30,993 bases of DNA from Myxococcales bacterium (GTDB taxonomy: Bacteria > Myxococcota_A > Polyangia > Nannocystales > Nannocystaceae). The notes below the pieces were generated by a model. The model saw only the letters and a program-made list of their open reading frames with translations, was not told where the DNA came from and did not search any database. The position numbers were made by a program, and so were the translations under genes. This document shows, piece by piece, positions 24,232 to 30,993 of the stretch. Numbering within the stretch: position 1 is the stretch's first letter; every line of letters starts with the position of its first letter. The stretch is taken from the NCBI GenBank assembly GCA_020633315.1, contig JACKDV010000042.1, positions 1 through 30,993 on the forward strand, given 5' to 3'.

Positions 24232-25457
24232 AGGCTCTCGTCGTCGCGCCCGGCCTCGTCGATGAGGCGCGCGCCTTCCATCAAGAGGTGGGTGGTGGAT
24301 GCCTGCACCGTGTCCTCGGCGTCGATGGTGCACGCGCTGAAGCTGAAGGTCCCGGCCTTCCAGGCGAGCATCCGGTACACGCACTCCTTGCCGTCGAGCC
24401 CGGGGTGCGACTCGAGCTCGGCCGCGATCACCCGACCGCCGCGCAGGAAGAGCTTGCCGAGGATCTCGCTGTTGGCCTCGGCCAGCGACAGCACGCCCTG
24501 CTTGCGCTCCATCTCCATCATCACCAGCAGGCTCGACAGCCCGAGCTGCTCGAGCTTGCCGTGCAGCCCGGTGGCGCGACGCTGACGATCGGCGGCCCGG
24601 CGGGGCGGGGCCGCGACGGCGCCGTCGCCGGGCACGGGAGGCGGGGCCGGGGCACCCGGGGCCGGGTACTGGCTCGGAGGCGGCGGCGGGTATTGGTACT
24701 GCCCGGGCTGGGCGGGCGGCGGGTACTGGCCCGGGTACTGTCCGTAGCCGTAGGGATACTGGGCCGGCTGACCCGGAGGCGGCGGCGGATACTGGTACTG
24801 CCCCGGCGGATAGGCGTAGGGGTTGGTGGGCAGGGGATGGACGCCGGAGTTGGGGTTGGTGCCCTGCGGCGGATAGCCGGGCGGCGGGTAGCCGGGGCTG
24901 GGCCCGGGCGCCTGCGGGTAGCCGGGCAGGGGGTGGACGCCGGAGTTGGGGTTGGTGCCCTGCGGCGGATAGCCGGGCAGAGGATGGACGCCGGAGTTGG
25001 GGTTGGTGCCCTGCGGCGGATAGCCGGGCAGGGGGTGGACGCCGGAGTTGGGGTTGGTGCCGTAGCCGGCGGGCGGCGGCGGGGGCTTGCGCGCCGACAG
25101 GGCGGCGTCCACCCGGCGCTCGAGGTCGTCGAAGCGGAAGGGCTTGGTGAGGTAGTCGTCCTCGGTCAGGCCCATCGAGCGCAGCTTGGCCTGGTCCTTG
25201 CCGAGCGCGGTGAGGAAGATGACCGGGATCGTGGCCAGGCGCGGGTCCTGTCGGAGCTGCCGCACGAAGGCCCAGCCGTCCATCACCGGCATCATCACGT
25301 CGGTGACGATCACCGCGGGGGCGTGGGCCCGGACCCGTTCGAGCGCCTGTCGCCCGTCCCTCGCGGTGTCCACGGTGAAGCTCCGCTTCCGCAGGGATGC
25401 GGTCACCATCCGTAGAATCCACGGGTCATCGTCGACCACCAGGATTCGTGCGCTCAT
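24228..25457 (-). CDS. Response regulator: REC domain, repetitive Pro/Gly/Tyr linker, DUF4388 output domain
   Basis: This 409-aa protein has an intact receiver domain (about 1-120): acidic pocket D9-D11, phospho-acceptor D53 in VTDVMMPVMDG, T83 in FLTALG and K105 in YLTKPF. A ~160-residue low-complexity linker (about 125-285) contains four copies of a TNPNSGVHPLP motif and PGQYQYPPPPP-like runs. The C-terminus is a DUF4388 (PATAN-type) domain (GLHGKLEQLGLSSLLVMMEM, GVLSLAEA, GKLFLRGGRVIAAE), common in myxobacterial two-component proteins and without a DNA-binding fold. Signalling by protein interaction is inferred. The ATG at 25457 fits REC domains and has TACGCT 10 nt upstream; an upstream in-frame start would add a non-conserved extension. 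Confidence 0.88.
   Translation of the reverse strand: MSARILVVDDDPWILRMVTASLRKRSFTVDTARDGRQALERVRAHAPAVIVTDVMMPVMDGWAFVRQLRQDPRLATIPVIFLTALGKDQAKLRSMGLTEDDYLTKPFRFDDLERRVDAALSARKPPPPPAGYGTNPNSGVHPLPGYPPQGTNPNSGVHPLPGYPPQGTNPNSGVHPLPGYPQAPGPSPGYPPPGYPPQGTNPNSGVHPLPTNPYAYPPGQYQYPPPPPGQPAQYPYGYGQYPGQYPPPAQPGQYQYPPPPPSQYPAPGAPAPPPVPGDGAVAAPPRRAADRQRRATGLHGKLEQLGLSSLLVMMEMERKQGVLSLAEANSEILGKLFLRGGRVIAAELESHPGLDGKECVYRMLAWKAGTFSFSACTIDAEDTVQASTTHLLMEGARLIDEAGRDDESL
24828..25070 (-). repeat. In-gene repeats, 51-bp unit, encoding GYPPQGTNPNSGVHPLP
   Basis: Four copies of the block encoding TNPNSGVHPLP occur. Three are in direct tandem (about 24931-25065); the fourth (about 24830-24880) is separated by a degenerate Pro/Gly/Tyr unit. 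The DNA copies are nearly identical, so the copy number probably changes by slippage or recombination. They lie inside the response-regulator linker and keep the frame (51 bp = 17 codons). Confidence 0.85.
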
Positions 25458-25535
25458 TCGCCCGGCTAGCGTAGGCCCGGCCCCAGGGGGTGTCAAACCG
25501 GGGATCCGGGCCGCTAGCGGGCGTTCGTGCCCCGA

Positions 25536-27041
25536 TCAGCCGGGCTCGATGCGGGTGAGCCAGCCGGGCCGCACCTGCGCCCACATGACCTGCGCCACCT
25601 GGCCCAGCTTGGTGCGCGCGAGCTTGGCCGCGCCCCGGGCCCGACGGACGCGATCTCCCATCGGATAGCGCGAGGCATGCTGGGGCACCAGGCTGGTGCC
25701 CAGCGCGTGGCGGGCCGTCTTGAGGTACTCGGCCAGGAACACGTGGGGGCGCCGCTCCGAGCAGGACAGCAGCGCCATCGATCGGCTGCGCGCCGCCTCG
25801 CCGCTGGCCCAGTACTCGAACAGCGCGCGGCGGATCGCCCGGGTCCCGTCCTCGCCCCCGCGGAATGCCTCGTAGATCGCCTTGGCCAGCGCTTGCCGGG
25901 TGGGCACGTAGCGATCGTGCTCGCTGCGGTAGCGTCGCAGCGACTCGCCGTCGAGCCAGGGCTCGCCGTCGGGCGCATCGGCCCGGCGCTGGGCCTGCTG
26001 GCCCAGGGTCTCGGCGTCGCGCAGGCCCATGGTCATTCCGCTCGCGGTGATCGGATGCGAGCAGCCGGCGGCGTCGCCCACCAGCACCAGGCCGGGCATC
26101 GCCGCCGAGGGCGCCGGAAGCTCCACCGTGGGGGCCATGTGCAGGTGCCCGCGGTGGTCGGCGATCGCGGCCGCCATCTGGGTGGACAGCGGCGCGGGCA
26201 CGAAGGGCACGAAGGTGCGCAGCAGGTACTGCTTGAGCGCGGGTCCCTTGGCCGGCAGCACGCGGGGCAGATCGAAGGTCACCCGGGTGCGCACGCGACC
26301 GTCGGGCTCGCGCGAGATCGGGTAGGCGAGCACCGGCCCCCAGGCGCCGAGGAACACGTGGGCGTAGTCGGGCCGGGGCAGGGCGGCGTCGATGATCTCC
26401 ACGCCCGCGGTGAAGCCGACGGTCTCGCGTCCCTCGTCGGAGATCCCGGCGAGCTTGCGGACGGTGCTGCCCTTGCCGTCGGCCGCGATCACCAGATCGG
26501 CATGGATCTCGTGCCGCCCCTGGCCGCGGCCCTCGAGCACCACGCCCTCCACTCGATGACCGTCGCGGAGCAGGCCGGCCACGTTCCAGCCCTCGACCAG
26601 CTCCACGTGGTCCTTGCGGAGCTCTCGTCGCAGCGTGCGGACGAGGTCCTTGTGGTGGATCGACAGGCCGCGCGGGCGCTCGTCGGGGACGTCGGCGTAG
26701 CTCAGGTCCACGGGCTGGGCGTCGGCGTTCTCGAACACGGCGAAGCCCCCGATCTCCACGCCGCCCGCGTCGCGCAGCGCGGTGAACAGGCCGAGGTCGT
26801 CGAGGATCTGGGCGCCGCGCGGGTGGATGAGCTCGCCCGAGAAGCGCGGGTGCACGTCGGGGTGGCGATCGACCACCAGGATCCGGCGGCGCTGGAATCG
26901 ATCGGCGCGGGCCAGGGCACGGGCGGTGGCGCAGCCGGCCAGGCCGGCGCCCACGATCACCACGTCGTAGCGCGAGTGACGGAGACCAAGGCTCGAGGTC
27001 GTCATGGCGGGGTTCTCCAATGGGGACGCAAGGGCACTCAT
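25536..27041 (-). CDS. FAD-dependent monooxygenase, squalene-monooxygenase-like
   Basis: This 501-aa flavoprotein has the dinucleotide-binding VIVGAGLAGCATA (GAGLAG, 31-36), the FSGELIHPRGAQILDDLGL segment that resembles the GE(L)LQPGG...LGL motif of squalene epoxidases, the DLVIAADGKGSTVRK loop, and the second FAD motif LVLVGDAAGCSHPITASGMTMG (D323), whose HP-T-SGMT part is also squalene-monooxygenase-like. The likely reaction is epoxidation or hydroxylation of an isoprenoid; a geranylgeranyl-reductase/UbiH-type role is possible. The ATG at 27041 overlaps the stop of the cyclase-like gene (ATGA), so the two are coupled. The other start (27005) lies 12 codons in. C-terminal ~100 residues are basic and amphipathic, suggesting membrane association. 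Confidence 0.8.
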   Translation of the reverse strand: MSALASPLENPAMTTSSLGLRHSRYDVVIVGAGLAGCATARALARADRFQRRRILVVDRHPDVHPRFSGELIHPRGAQILDDLGLFTALRDAGGVEIGGFAVFENADAQPVDLSYADVPDERPRGLSIHHKDLVRTLRRELRKDHVELVEGWNVAGLLRDGHRVEGVVLEGRGQGRHEIHADLVIAADGKGSTVRKLAGISDEGRETVGFTAGVEIIDAALPRPDYAHVFLGAWGPVLAYPISREPDGRVRTRVTFDLPRVLPAKGPALKQYLLRTFVPFVPAPLSTQMAAAIADHRGHLHMAPTVELPAPSAAMPGLVLVGDAAGCSHPITASGMTMGLRDAETLGQQAQRRADAPDGEPWLDGESLRRYRSEHDRYVPTRQALAKAIYEAFRGGEDGTRAIRRALFEYWASGEAARSRSMALLSCSERRPHVFLAEYLKTARHALGTSLVPQHASRYPMGDRVRRARGAAKLARTKLGQVAQVMWAQVRPGWLTRIEPG

Positions 27042-28951
27042 CGGCCGCCGGCGGCGGCGTAGGCATGCAGGGCGAGCGCAGCCTCGCGGGGCCCCGCGCT
27101 GGGATCGAAGCCGGCGGGGCTCAGGCCCAGGCCGCGCTCCACCGCGCGCGCGGTCTCGCCGGTCTGGCCGTCGAGCTCGTCGGCGGTGGCGTGTCGCAGC
27201 TGCTCGACGATCGAGCGAGCGGCCCGCTCGGCCTGCACGTCGGTGTGGCCCAGCGCGACCAGGCCCTGCAGGGCGTGGGCGGTGTCCTCGAGGGCGCCGA
27301 AGCTGCCGTCCTCGCGCTGGCGCGTGCGCAGGCGCTGCTCCACCTCGTGCCGCAGCGGGTGCTCGGCGGGGGTGAGGGCGCCCAGGGCCTGGGCGATCAC
27401 GGCGACCAGCTCGAGCGGCCCCGTCGTCACGTGCTCGTGCAGCTTGGGGCGCAGGGCCTGCTCCAGCCACCGCAGGCCCCGGGCCACGCGGTCGTCGTCG
27501 GTGCGGAAGCCGGCCGAGGCCAGGGCGGCGAGCGCCCGCGCGGTGATCCGCAGGTGCTCCACGTCGTGGGGCCGCCCGTAGGCGAGCAGGTCGGCGTCGG
27601 ACCAGGGCAAGCGCTGCATCCACACCTCCGACTCGCCCCGCTCGAAGCGAGAGAAGCGACCGTCGGGCTCCTGCATCGCGAGCAGCACGTCGAGCGCTCG
27701 CCGGGCCGTGGCCCACGAGGCGGCGACCTGGCTGCTGTCCTCGGGCTGGGCGGCGAGCGCCTCGAGCACGGCACAGGTGGCATCCACGTCCACGTGATGG
27801 GTGGCGCCCGGCTCGTGGGGCCAGCCGCCCGAGGCGGCATCGGCCCGCGCCTGCCAGGGCCCGCGCGAGGTCAGCTCCTGCCGCAGCATCCAGCCGATCT
27901 CGCTCTCCTCCGCTCCGCAGGCGAGCAGCCGGCCCAGCACGCTCAGCGAGGGGCCGCCCAGGCCCTGGGCCATGGCGCGCCGACCCGCGGCGCGGCCGTG
28001 CGGGATGCGGGCGAGGCCGCGCCCCGCCCGGAGGTGATCGAGGCCGCGACGCAGGCGGAGGTCGTCCGAGGCCACGCCCATCACCCGCAGCGCCACCAGG
28101 CTGTAGAGGGTGGGGCGCACCGCGAACCAGCCCCCATGGCCCTGCTGGTGCTCGTCGATCCACGCCAACGCGCGGCGAGCCGCGAGCTTGGGCAGCGGTC
28201 CCCGCGGGAGCTTGCGCGACAGCTTCACCGTGCGGTCGAAGGCCTGCAGCAGATCGCCGGCGAGCCCGGGGCGGGTGAGGCGGGGCGTCATCGGCTGGCC
28301 GTCGTTGTGTGGCAGCAGCAGCGGCCCCGCGTCGGGAAGCTGCAGCCGAGCCGAGGCGCGAGCGATGAGCAGGTAGGGCGTGAGCACGCCGCGGGCCCAG
28401 GGCGAGAAGTGGGCGGGCGACAGCGCCACGTGGGGCGGCAGCAGGAACAGCTCGCTGGGGATCGCGGGCAGCCAGGTCCACGGGATCTGACCGCCCATGG
28501 CCAGCCACAGCCGCACCGAGAAGCTCGCCCGCTGGGCTCCACCCAGGCGATGCACCACCCGGCTGGCCCGCAGCATGTGATCGTCGCGCGGGTCGTCGCC
28601 GGCGTCTCGCAGCGCCCACCAGCCCAGCGCGGTCAGGGAGAGATCGGGCTCGCCGTGGGCATCGAGCCACGCTCCGTCCTCGTGCTGGCTGCCGCGGACG
28701 AAGGCCACGAGGCCCTCGCGCTCGTCGAGGCGCAGGTCGTGGAACAGCCGGTCCGCCAGCAGCACCTCGCAGGTGGGTCCCACGTCGGGTACGTGCAGCA
28801 ACCACCGCCGGCCGGGGGCCGCGGCCGAGTGGCCGACTCCGGCGCGGGCTCGCCACCTCGCGGCGAGGGCCTGGGCGCGGTCTAGACCCTCGGCCAAGGG
28901 GGATCCATCCTCTTTGGCGAGGGCGGCGGCGCTGTCGTTGCGGTCGAGCAT
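27038..28951 (-). CDS. Squalene-hopene/oxidosqualene-cyclase-like terpene cyclase
   Basis: This 637-aa protein follows the triterpene cyclase plan: GSQHEDGAWLDAHGEPDLSLTAL, the RLGGAQRASFSVRLWLAMGGQIPW block, ELFLLPPHVALSPAHFSPWARGVLTPYL (matching the SHC PPE...SSWAR region), and QW-like repeats (QEPDGRFSRFE, QREDGSFGALEDTAHALQGL). The acid motif is D388-V-D390-A391-T392. Squalene-hopene cyclases have DxDD and oxidosqualene cyclases have one Asp (DCTAE) at the D390 position, so the last Asp is lost here. A cyclase acting on an epoxide would fit, and the coupled gene encodes an epoxidase-like enzyme. The ATG at 28951 has GAGGTG about 9 nt upstream. It is shorter and more diverged than canonical enzymes, so the substrate is uncertain. 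Confidence 0.78.
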   Translation of the reverse strand: MLDRNDSAAALAKEDGSPLAEGLDRAQALAARWRARAGVGHSAAAPGRRWLLHVPDVGPTCEVLLADRLFHDLRLDEREGLVAFVRGSQHEDGAWLDAHGEPDLSLTALGWWALRDAGDDPRDDHMLRASRVVHRLGGAQRASFSVRLWLAMGGQIPWTWLPAIPSELFLLPPHVALSPAHFSPWARGVLTPYLLIARASARLQLPDAGPLLLPHNDGQPMTPRLTRPGLAGDLLQAFDRTVKLSRKLPRGPLPKLAARRALAWIDEHQQGHGGWFAVRPTLYSLVALRVMGVASDDLRLRRGLDHLRAGRGLARIPHGRAAGRRAMAQGLGGPSLSVLGRLLACGAEESEIGWMLRQELTSRGPWQARADAASGGWPHEPGATHHVDVDATCAVLEALAAQPEDSSQVAASWATARRALDVLLAMQEPDGRFSRFERGESEVWMQRLPWSDADLLAYGRPHDVEHLRITARALAALASAGFRTDDDRVARGLRWLEQALRPKLHEHVTTGPLELVAVIAQALGALTPAEHPLRHEVEQRLRTRQREDGSFGALEDTAHALQGLVALGHTDVQAERAARSIVEQLRHATADELDGQTGETARAVERGLGLSPAGFDPSAGPREAALALHAYAAAGGR

Positions 28952-29038
28952 GAGGGGCACCTCGCAGCCCGCGAAGGCTGCGCGGCTCGCTGGGGGAGCC
29001 GGTTCGCTCCGAGGGTCGTAGGCGCCTGCCGGGTGAGC

Positions 29039-29054
29039 AGTGATCCGCGTCACA
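29039..29054. promoter_or_regulatory. CRP/FNR-like palindrome AGTGA-N6-TCACA
   Basis: This site differs from the CRP consensus TGTGA-N6-TCACA at one position. It lies 88 bp upstream of the cyclase ATG and 158 bp upstream of the lipoprotein ATG. A chance match of this quality somewhere in the window is possible, so the call rests on its intergenic position. Confidence 0.35.
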
Positions 29055-29198
29055 ACCCATCTGAACGCTGTTATCGAGAGGTTTCGGGATCGGGAGGCCA
29101 TCGTGCAGGGGCTTGCCGCCCTGGTGTGAAGCGTCGATCGCGGCGGTCGTCGACGAGCGGCGCACGGCGGTTGCCTGGACCGACCTGGGGGCGTCGGA

Positions 29199-29204
29199 GA
29201 TACT
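29199..29204 (+). promoter_or_regulatory. GATACT -10-like hexamer of the lipoprotein gene
   Basis: GATACT ends 7 nt before the ATG at 29212, the same spacing as at coaD and the subtilase gene, and fixes this start in preference to the upstream in-frame codons. Confidence 0.45.
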
Positions 29205-29211
29205 CGACCCG

Positions 29212-29850
29212 ATGCGCGCCAAGCACCTCCGTTCCTCCGTGAAGGCAACCTGGGCCCTGCCCCTGCTCTTGTGCGGTCTTGCGGGTTGTCCCACCGAGCC
29301 CGCGGAGGATCTCGATCACGGGATCATCAACATCGAGTTCAAGCGCGGTCAGTCGGAGACGAGCAGCCCGTACGATGGAACGTCGCGGGTGGAGGTCACG
29401 CTGCTCTACCTCGAGTGCCTGATCGACTTCTACGACGCGAACCCCGACTACCAGCAGTACGGCCCCGAGGGCGCGCTGGTGTTCGGCACGCGCGAGGACG
29501 GCGGCGAGGGCTGGCTCGATCGACTGTGCGACACCGAGCGTGCGGGTCAGGTCGACTGCCAGGTGGAGAGCTTCCGTCAGGAGCTCGACGCGGCCAAGCA
29601 GCTCACCATCCACTACACGGTCTCGGGTGAGATCGAGGATCGCCTGCTGCCCTTCGGTCCGCTGCCCGAGCCCGACCTGGCCATGTGCGAGGCGGGGGGC
29701 CAGCCCATCGTGCGCGTGGGCAGCATGGGCGCGGTGCGGGGCCTGGACGGCAACGGCGACACGGTGTGGAACACCGAGGCCTTCTCGCCCTCCGAGGCGG
29801 CGACCGGGCAGGGCGCTCCCATCACGATCCGCGCAGCGCGTGCGAACTAG
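29212..29850 (+). CDS. Hypothetical lipoprotein
   Basis: This 212-aa protein has a basic start and a lipoprotein signal (ALPLLLCGLAGC, lipidated C26). The mature part is acidic, with Cys in YLECLIDFYDA, RLCDTERAG, VDCQVES and AMCEAGG that could form disulfides. Near the C-terminus is RGLDGNGDTVWNTEAF. No family is recognised. The start is supported by the GATACT hexamer 7 nt upstream. The next lipoprotein gene begins 3 nt after its stop, so they are co-transcribed. Confidence 0.72.
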   Translation: MRAKHLRSSVKATWALPLLLCGLAGCPTEPAEDLDHGIINIEFKRGQSETSSPYDGTSRVEVTLLYLECLIDFYDANPDYQQYGPEGALVFGTREDGGEGWLDRLCDTERAGQVDCQVESFRQELDAAKQLTIHYTVSGEIEDRLLPFGPLPEPDLAMCEAGGQPIVRVGSMGAVRGLDGNGDTVWNTEAFSPSEAATGQGAPITIRAARAN

Positions 29851-29853
29851 CCG

Positions 29854-30528
29854 GTGGTGAGCCTGCGCTCGATGGTGCTGGTGGGCTTGGGGCTGGCCGC
29901 GTGCTCGCCCCCCAGCACCACACAAGAAGAGGGCAAGGCGGCGCCCCGGGCGGTCGCGCCTACGCCCACGCCGGCCGCGTGTCAGGAGCCGAGCCCCGAT
30001 GCCTCGCAGGCGTGGGCGAGCTTCCCCGGGCAGCCTTGCGGCTACGAGCTGCAGGACGACGGCGATGCGCTGGTGCTGCGCTCGCTGACCCGCGAGGCCT
30101 CGCCGGCGCCGCGCGGCGAGCCGCCGCCGCCCTGCCGCGAGCGGAGCTGCCTGTACGAGGGCACGTGGAGCGACGCGGGCCCGCTGGTGCTCGCGGTGGC
30201 GCCCTCGGGCGAGTCGGAGATGCCCGCGTCGGTGTGGCTGGGCGTGGCCACCGATGCCGAGCTGGTGTTCGTGGACCTGTGGGACGGCGGTGGCGATTCC
30301 GTGGTCACCGACTACACCCGCGTGGGCCCCTCGCATGCGCTGGCGCCCTTCGTCTGCGGCGAGCGCCTGGCCCTGCTGAGCGTGGAGCGCCCGGAGGCCG
30401 GTCGCGGCGAGCCGCCCCCCGAGAGCCTGCGCGCGCGCGAGGGCCTGCTCGATCCCCAGGACCCCCTGGCCCCGCCGACCCCCGTCGCCCGCGACGAGTG
30501 CCGCGCGGTGACGCTGCCCGTCCCTTGA
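29854..30528 (+). CDS. Hypothetical lipoprotein, second of a pair
   Basis: This protein of about 224 aa has a short lipoprotein signal (SMVLVGLGLAAC, lipidated C17 from this start) and a Thr/Pro/Ala linker. The mature part is likely beta-rich with several Cys (QPCGYELQD, PCRERSCLYEG, PFVCGERL, DECRAV). Two consecutive GTG codons (29854, 29857) could each start it. It follows the preceding lipoprotein gene by 3 nt and is probably translated from the same mRNA. No family is recognised. Confidence 0.68.
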   Translation: MVSLRSMVLVGLGLAACSPPSTTQEEGKAAPRAVAPTPTPAACQEPSPDASQAWASFPGQPCGYELQDDGDALVLRSLTREASPAPRGEPPPPCRERSCLYEGTWSDAGPLVLAVAPSGESEMPASVWLGVATDAELVFVDLWDGGGDSVVTDYTRVGPSHALAPFVCGERLALLSVERPEAGRGEPPPESLRAREGLLDPQDPLAPPTPVARDECRAVTLPVP

Positions 30529-30576
30529 GCGCTCTCCCTCGCGGCCGTTCGTCTGCGGCCTTGCGGGGGCCTTTGC

Positions 30577-30582
30577 TACGCT
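30577..30582 (+). promoter_or_regulatory. TACGCT -10-like hexamer before the sigma-factor gene
   Basis: GC-TACGCT ends 9 nt before the ATG at 30592. The same hexamer precedes the response-regulator gene at 25457. Predicted leader is about 3 nt. Confidence 0.4.
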
Positions 30583-30591
30583 GGCCGGGCC

Positions 30592-30993
30592 ATGGGCGAC
30601 CCTACCGATGGCGAGCTGCTGGAGGGGTGGGCCGCGGGTGATCGCGAGGCCGGCGAGCGGCTCTTCGCGCGGCACTTCGAGGCGGTCGCCCGCTTCTTCC
30701 ACAACAAGATCGATCGCGATCAAGAGGATCTGATCCAGCGCACCTTCCTCGGCTGCCTGGAGGGGCGCGCCGCCTTCCGGGGCGAGGGCAGCTTTCGGGC
30801 CTTCCTGTTCGGGGTGGCGCGCAACGTGCTGGGCAAGCACCTGCGGGAGCGCTACCGCGAGCCCTCCGCCCTCGAGCTCGCCCACGTGTCGGTGGCCGAG
30901 CTCGGTGCGTCGCCCAGCCAGCTCGTGGCCGAGGACCAGCGCCAGCAGCTCATGCTCACGGCGCTGCGCCGGATCCCCCTCGACCACCAGACC
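30592..30993 (+). CDS. ECF-type RNA polymerase sigma factor, 3' end cut by the window
   Basis: The 134 visible residues show sigma-70 region 2: DGELLEGWAAGDREAGERLF, then DLIQRTFLGCLEG (the core-binding helix, DLVQETF-like) and FRGEGSFRAFLFGVARNVLGKHLR (region 2.3-2.4). The linker and the start of region 4 (TALRRIPLDHQT) reach the window end. This is the group-4 (extracytoplasmic-function) layout without regions 1 and 3. No anti-sigma gene is visible; it may lie to the right. The two lipoproteins upstream are on the same strand but 63 bp away, with a separate promoter-like element. Confidence 0.9.
   Translation, partial: MGDPTDGELLEGWAAGDREAGERLFARHFEAVARFFHNKIDRDQEDLIQRTFLGCLEGRAAFRGEGSFRAFLFGVARNVLGKHLRERYREPSALELAHVSVAELGASPSQLVAEDQRQQLMLTALRRIPLDHQT

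Larger units (their letters stand above)
28952..29211. other. 260-bp divergent spacer between the cyclase operon and a lipoprotein gene
   Basis: No gene is convincing here; the plus-strand frame open from 29113 only continues the lipoprotein frame upstream. It contains a CRP-like palindrome at 29039-29054 and a less GC-rich stretch around 29055-29095. The -10-like GATACT for the plus-strand gene is at 29199-29204. Confidence 0.5.

Noticed and set aside
24828..25070. CRISPR array
   Set aside because: The repeats are in-frame coding units of 51 bp, three of them directly adjacent with no spacers.

Overview
The window is very GC-rich bacterial chromosome, with codon third positions almost all G or C. 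It reads as a myxobacterium (Myxococcota), probably of the Nannocystis/Plesiocystis type. The signs are a MYXO-CTERM-like tail and MopE-like metal-binding repeats on a secreted protease, many lipoproteins, a DUF4388 response regulator, and a squalene-monooxygenase-like/triterpene-cyclase-like pair; sterol-making Nannocystineae are known. Taxonomy is inference. I saw no tRNA, rRNA, CRISPR array or insertion sequence.

Layout. 1-507 (-) is a cut-off exported 2Fe-2S subunit of a molybdenum hydroxylase. 538-3374 holds a DUF1415 protein and, divergently, a membrane glycosyltransferase-like protein with a TPR tail. 3679-5271 is a NahK-like sugar kinase followed by coaD. 5283-6134 encodes a two-TM hypothetical and a small Cys-rich protein. 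6196-8726 is a methionine-recycling block (mtnB, mtnD, ahcY). 8836-10634 (-) encodes two exported lipoproteins, a DUF1573 protein and MsrA. 10863-14858 is a giant lipoprotein with FG-GAP repeats and three somatomedin-B-like modules. 14922-17430 holds a tiny membrane protein, a beta-barrel-like protein and a GT-C-like membrane protein. 17579-21832 (-) encodes a subtilase and a PhoD phosphatase. 22042-25457 holds a coiled-coil membrane protein, an RluA-type pseudouridine synthase, and a response regulator with its membrane partner. 25536-28951 (-) is a translationally coupled terpene-cyclase/FAD-monooxygenase pair. 29212-30993 has two lipoproteins and the start of an ECF sigma factor.

The most exciting observation is in the DUF1573 lipoprotein (9522-10634, minus). 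Its reading frame is open for 99 codons, meets one TGA, then continues in the same frame for 270 codons. That TGA sits exactly where the DUF1573 family has the first Cys of its conserved C-G-C-T motif (here T-[TGA]-G-C-T), and a stem-loop follows in the mRNA 12-33 nt downstream. The simplest reading is a selenocysteine-containing DUF1573 protein, apparently co-transcribed with the methionine sulfoxide reductase msrA. I do not know of a described selenoprotein of this family. A nonsense mutation or sequence error remains the alternative.

A second theme is that many genes here have a TAnnnT-type -10 hexamer only 6-10 nt before the start codon, implying leaderless or nearly leaderless mRNAs. This pattern was also used to choose several starts.
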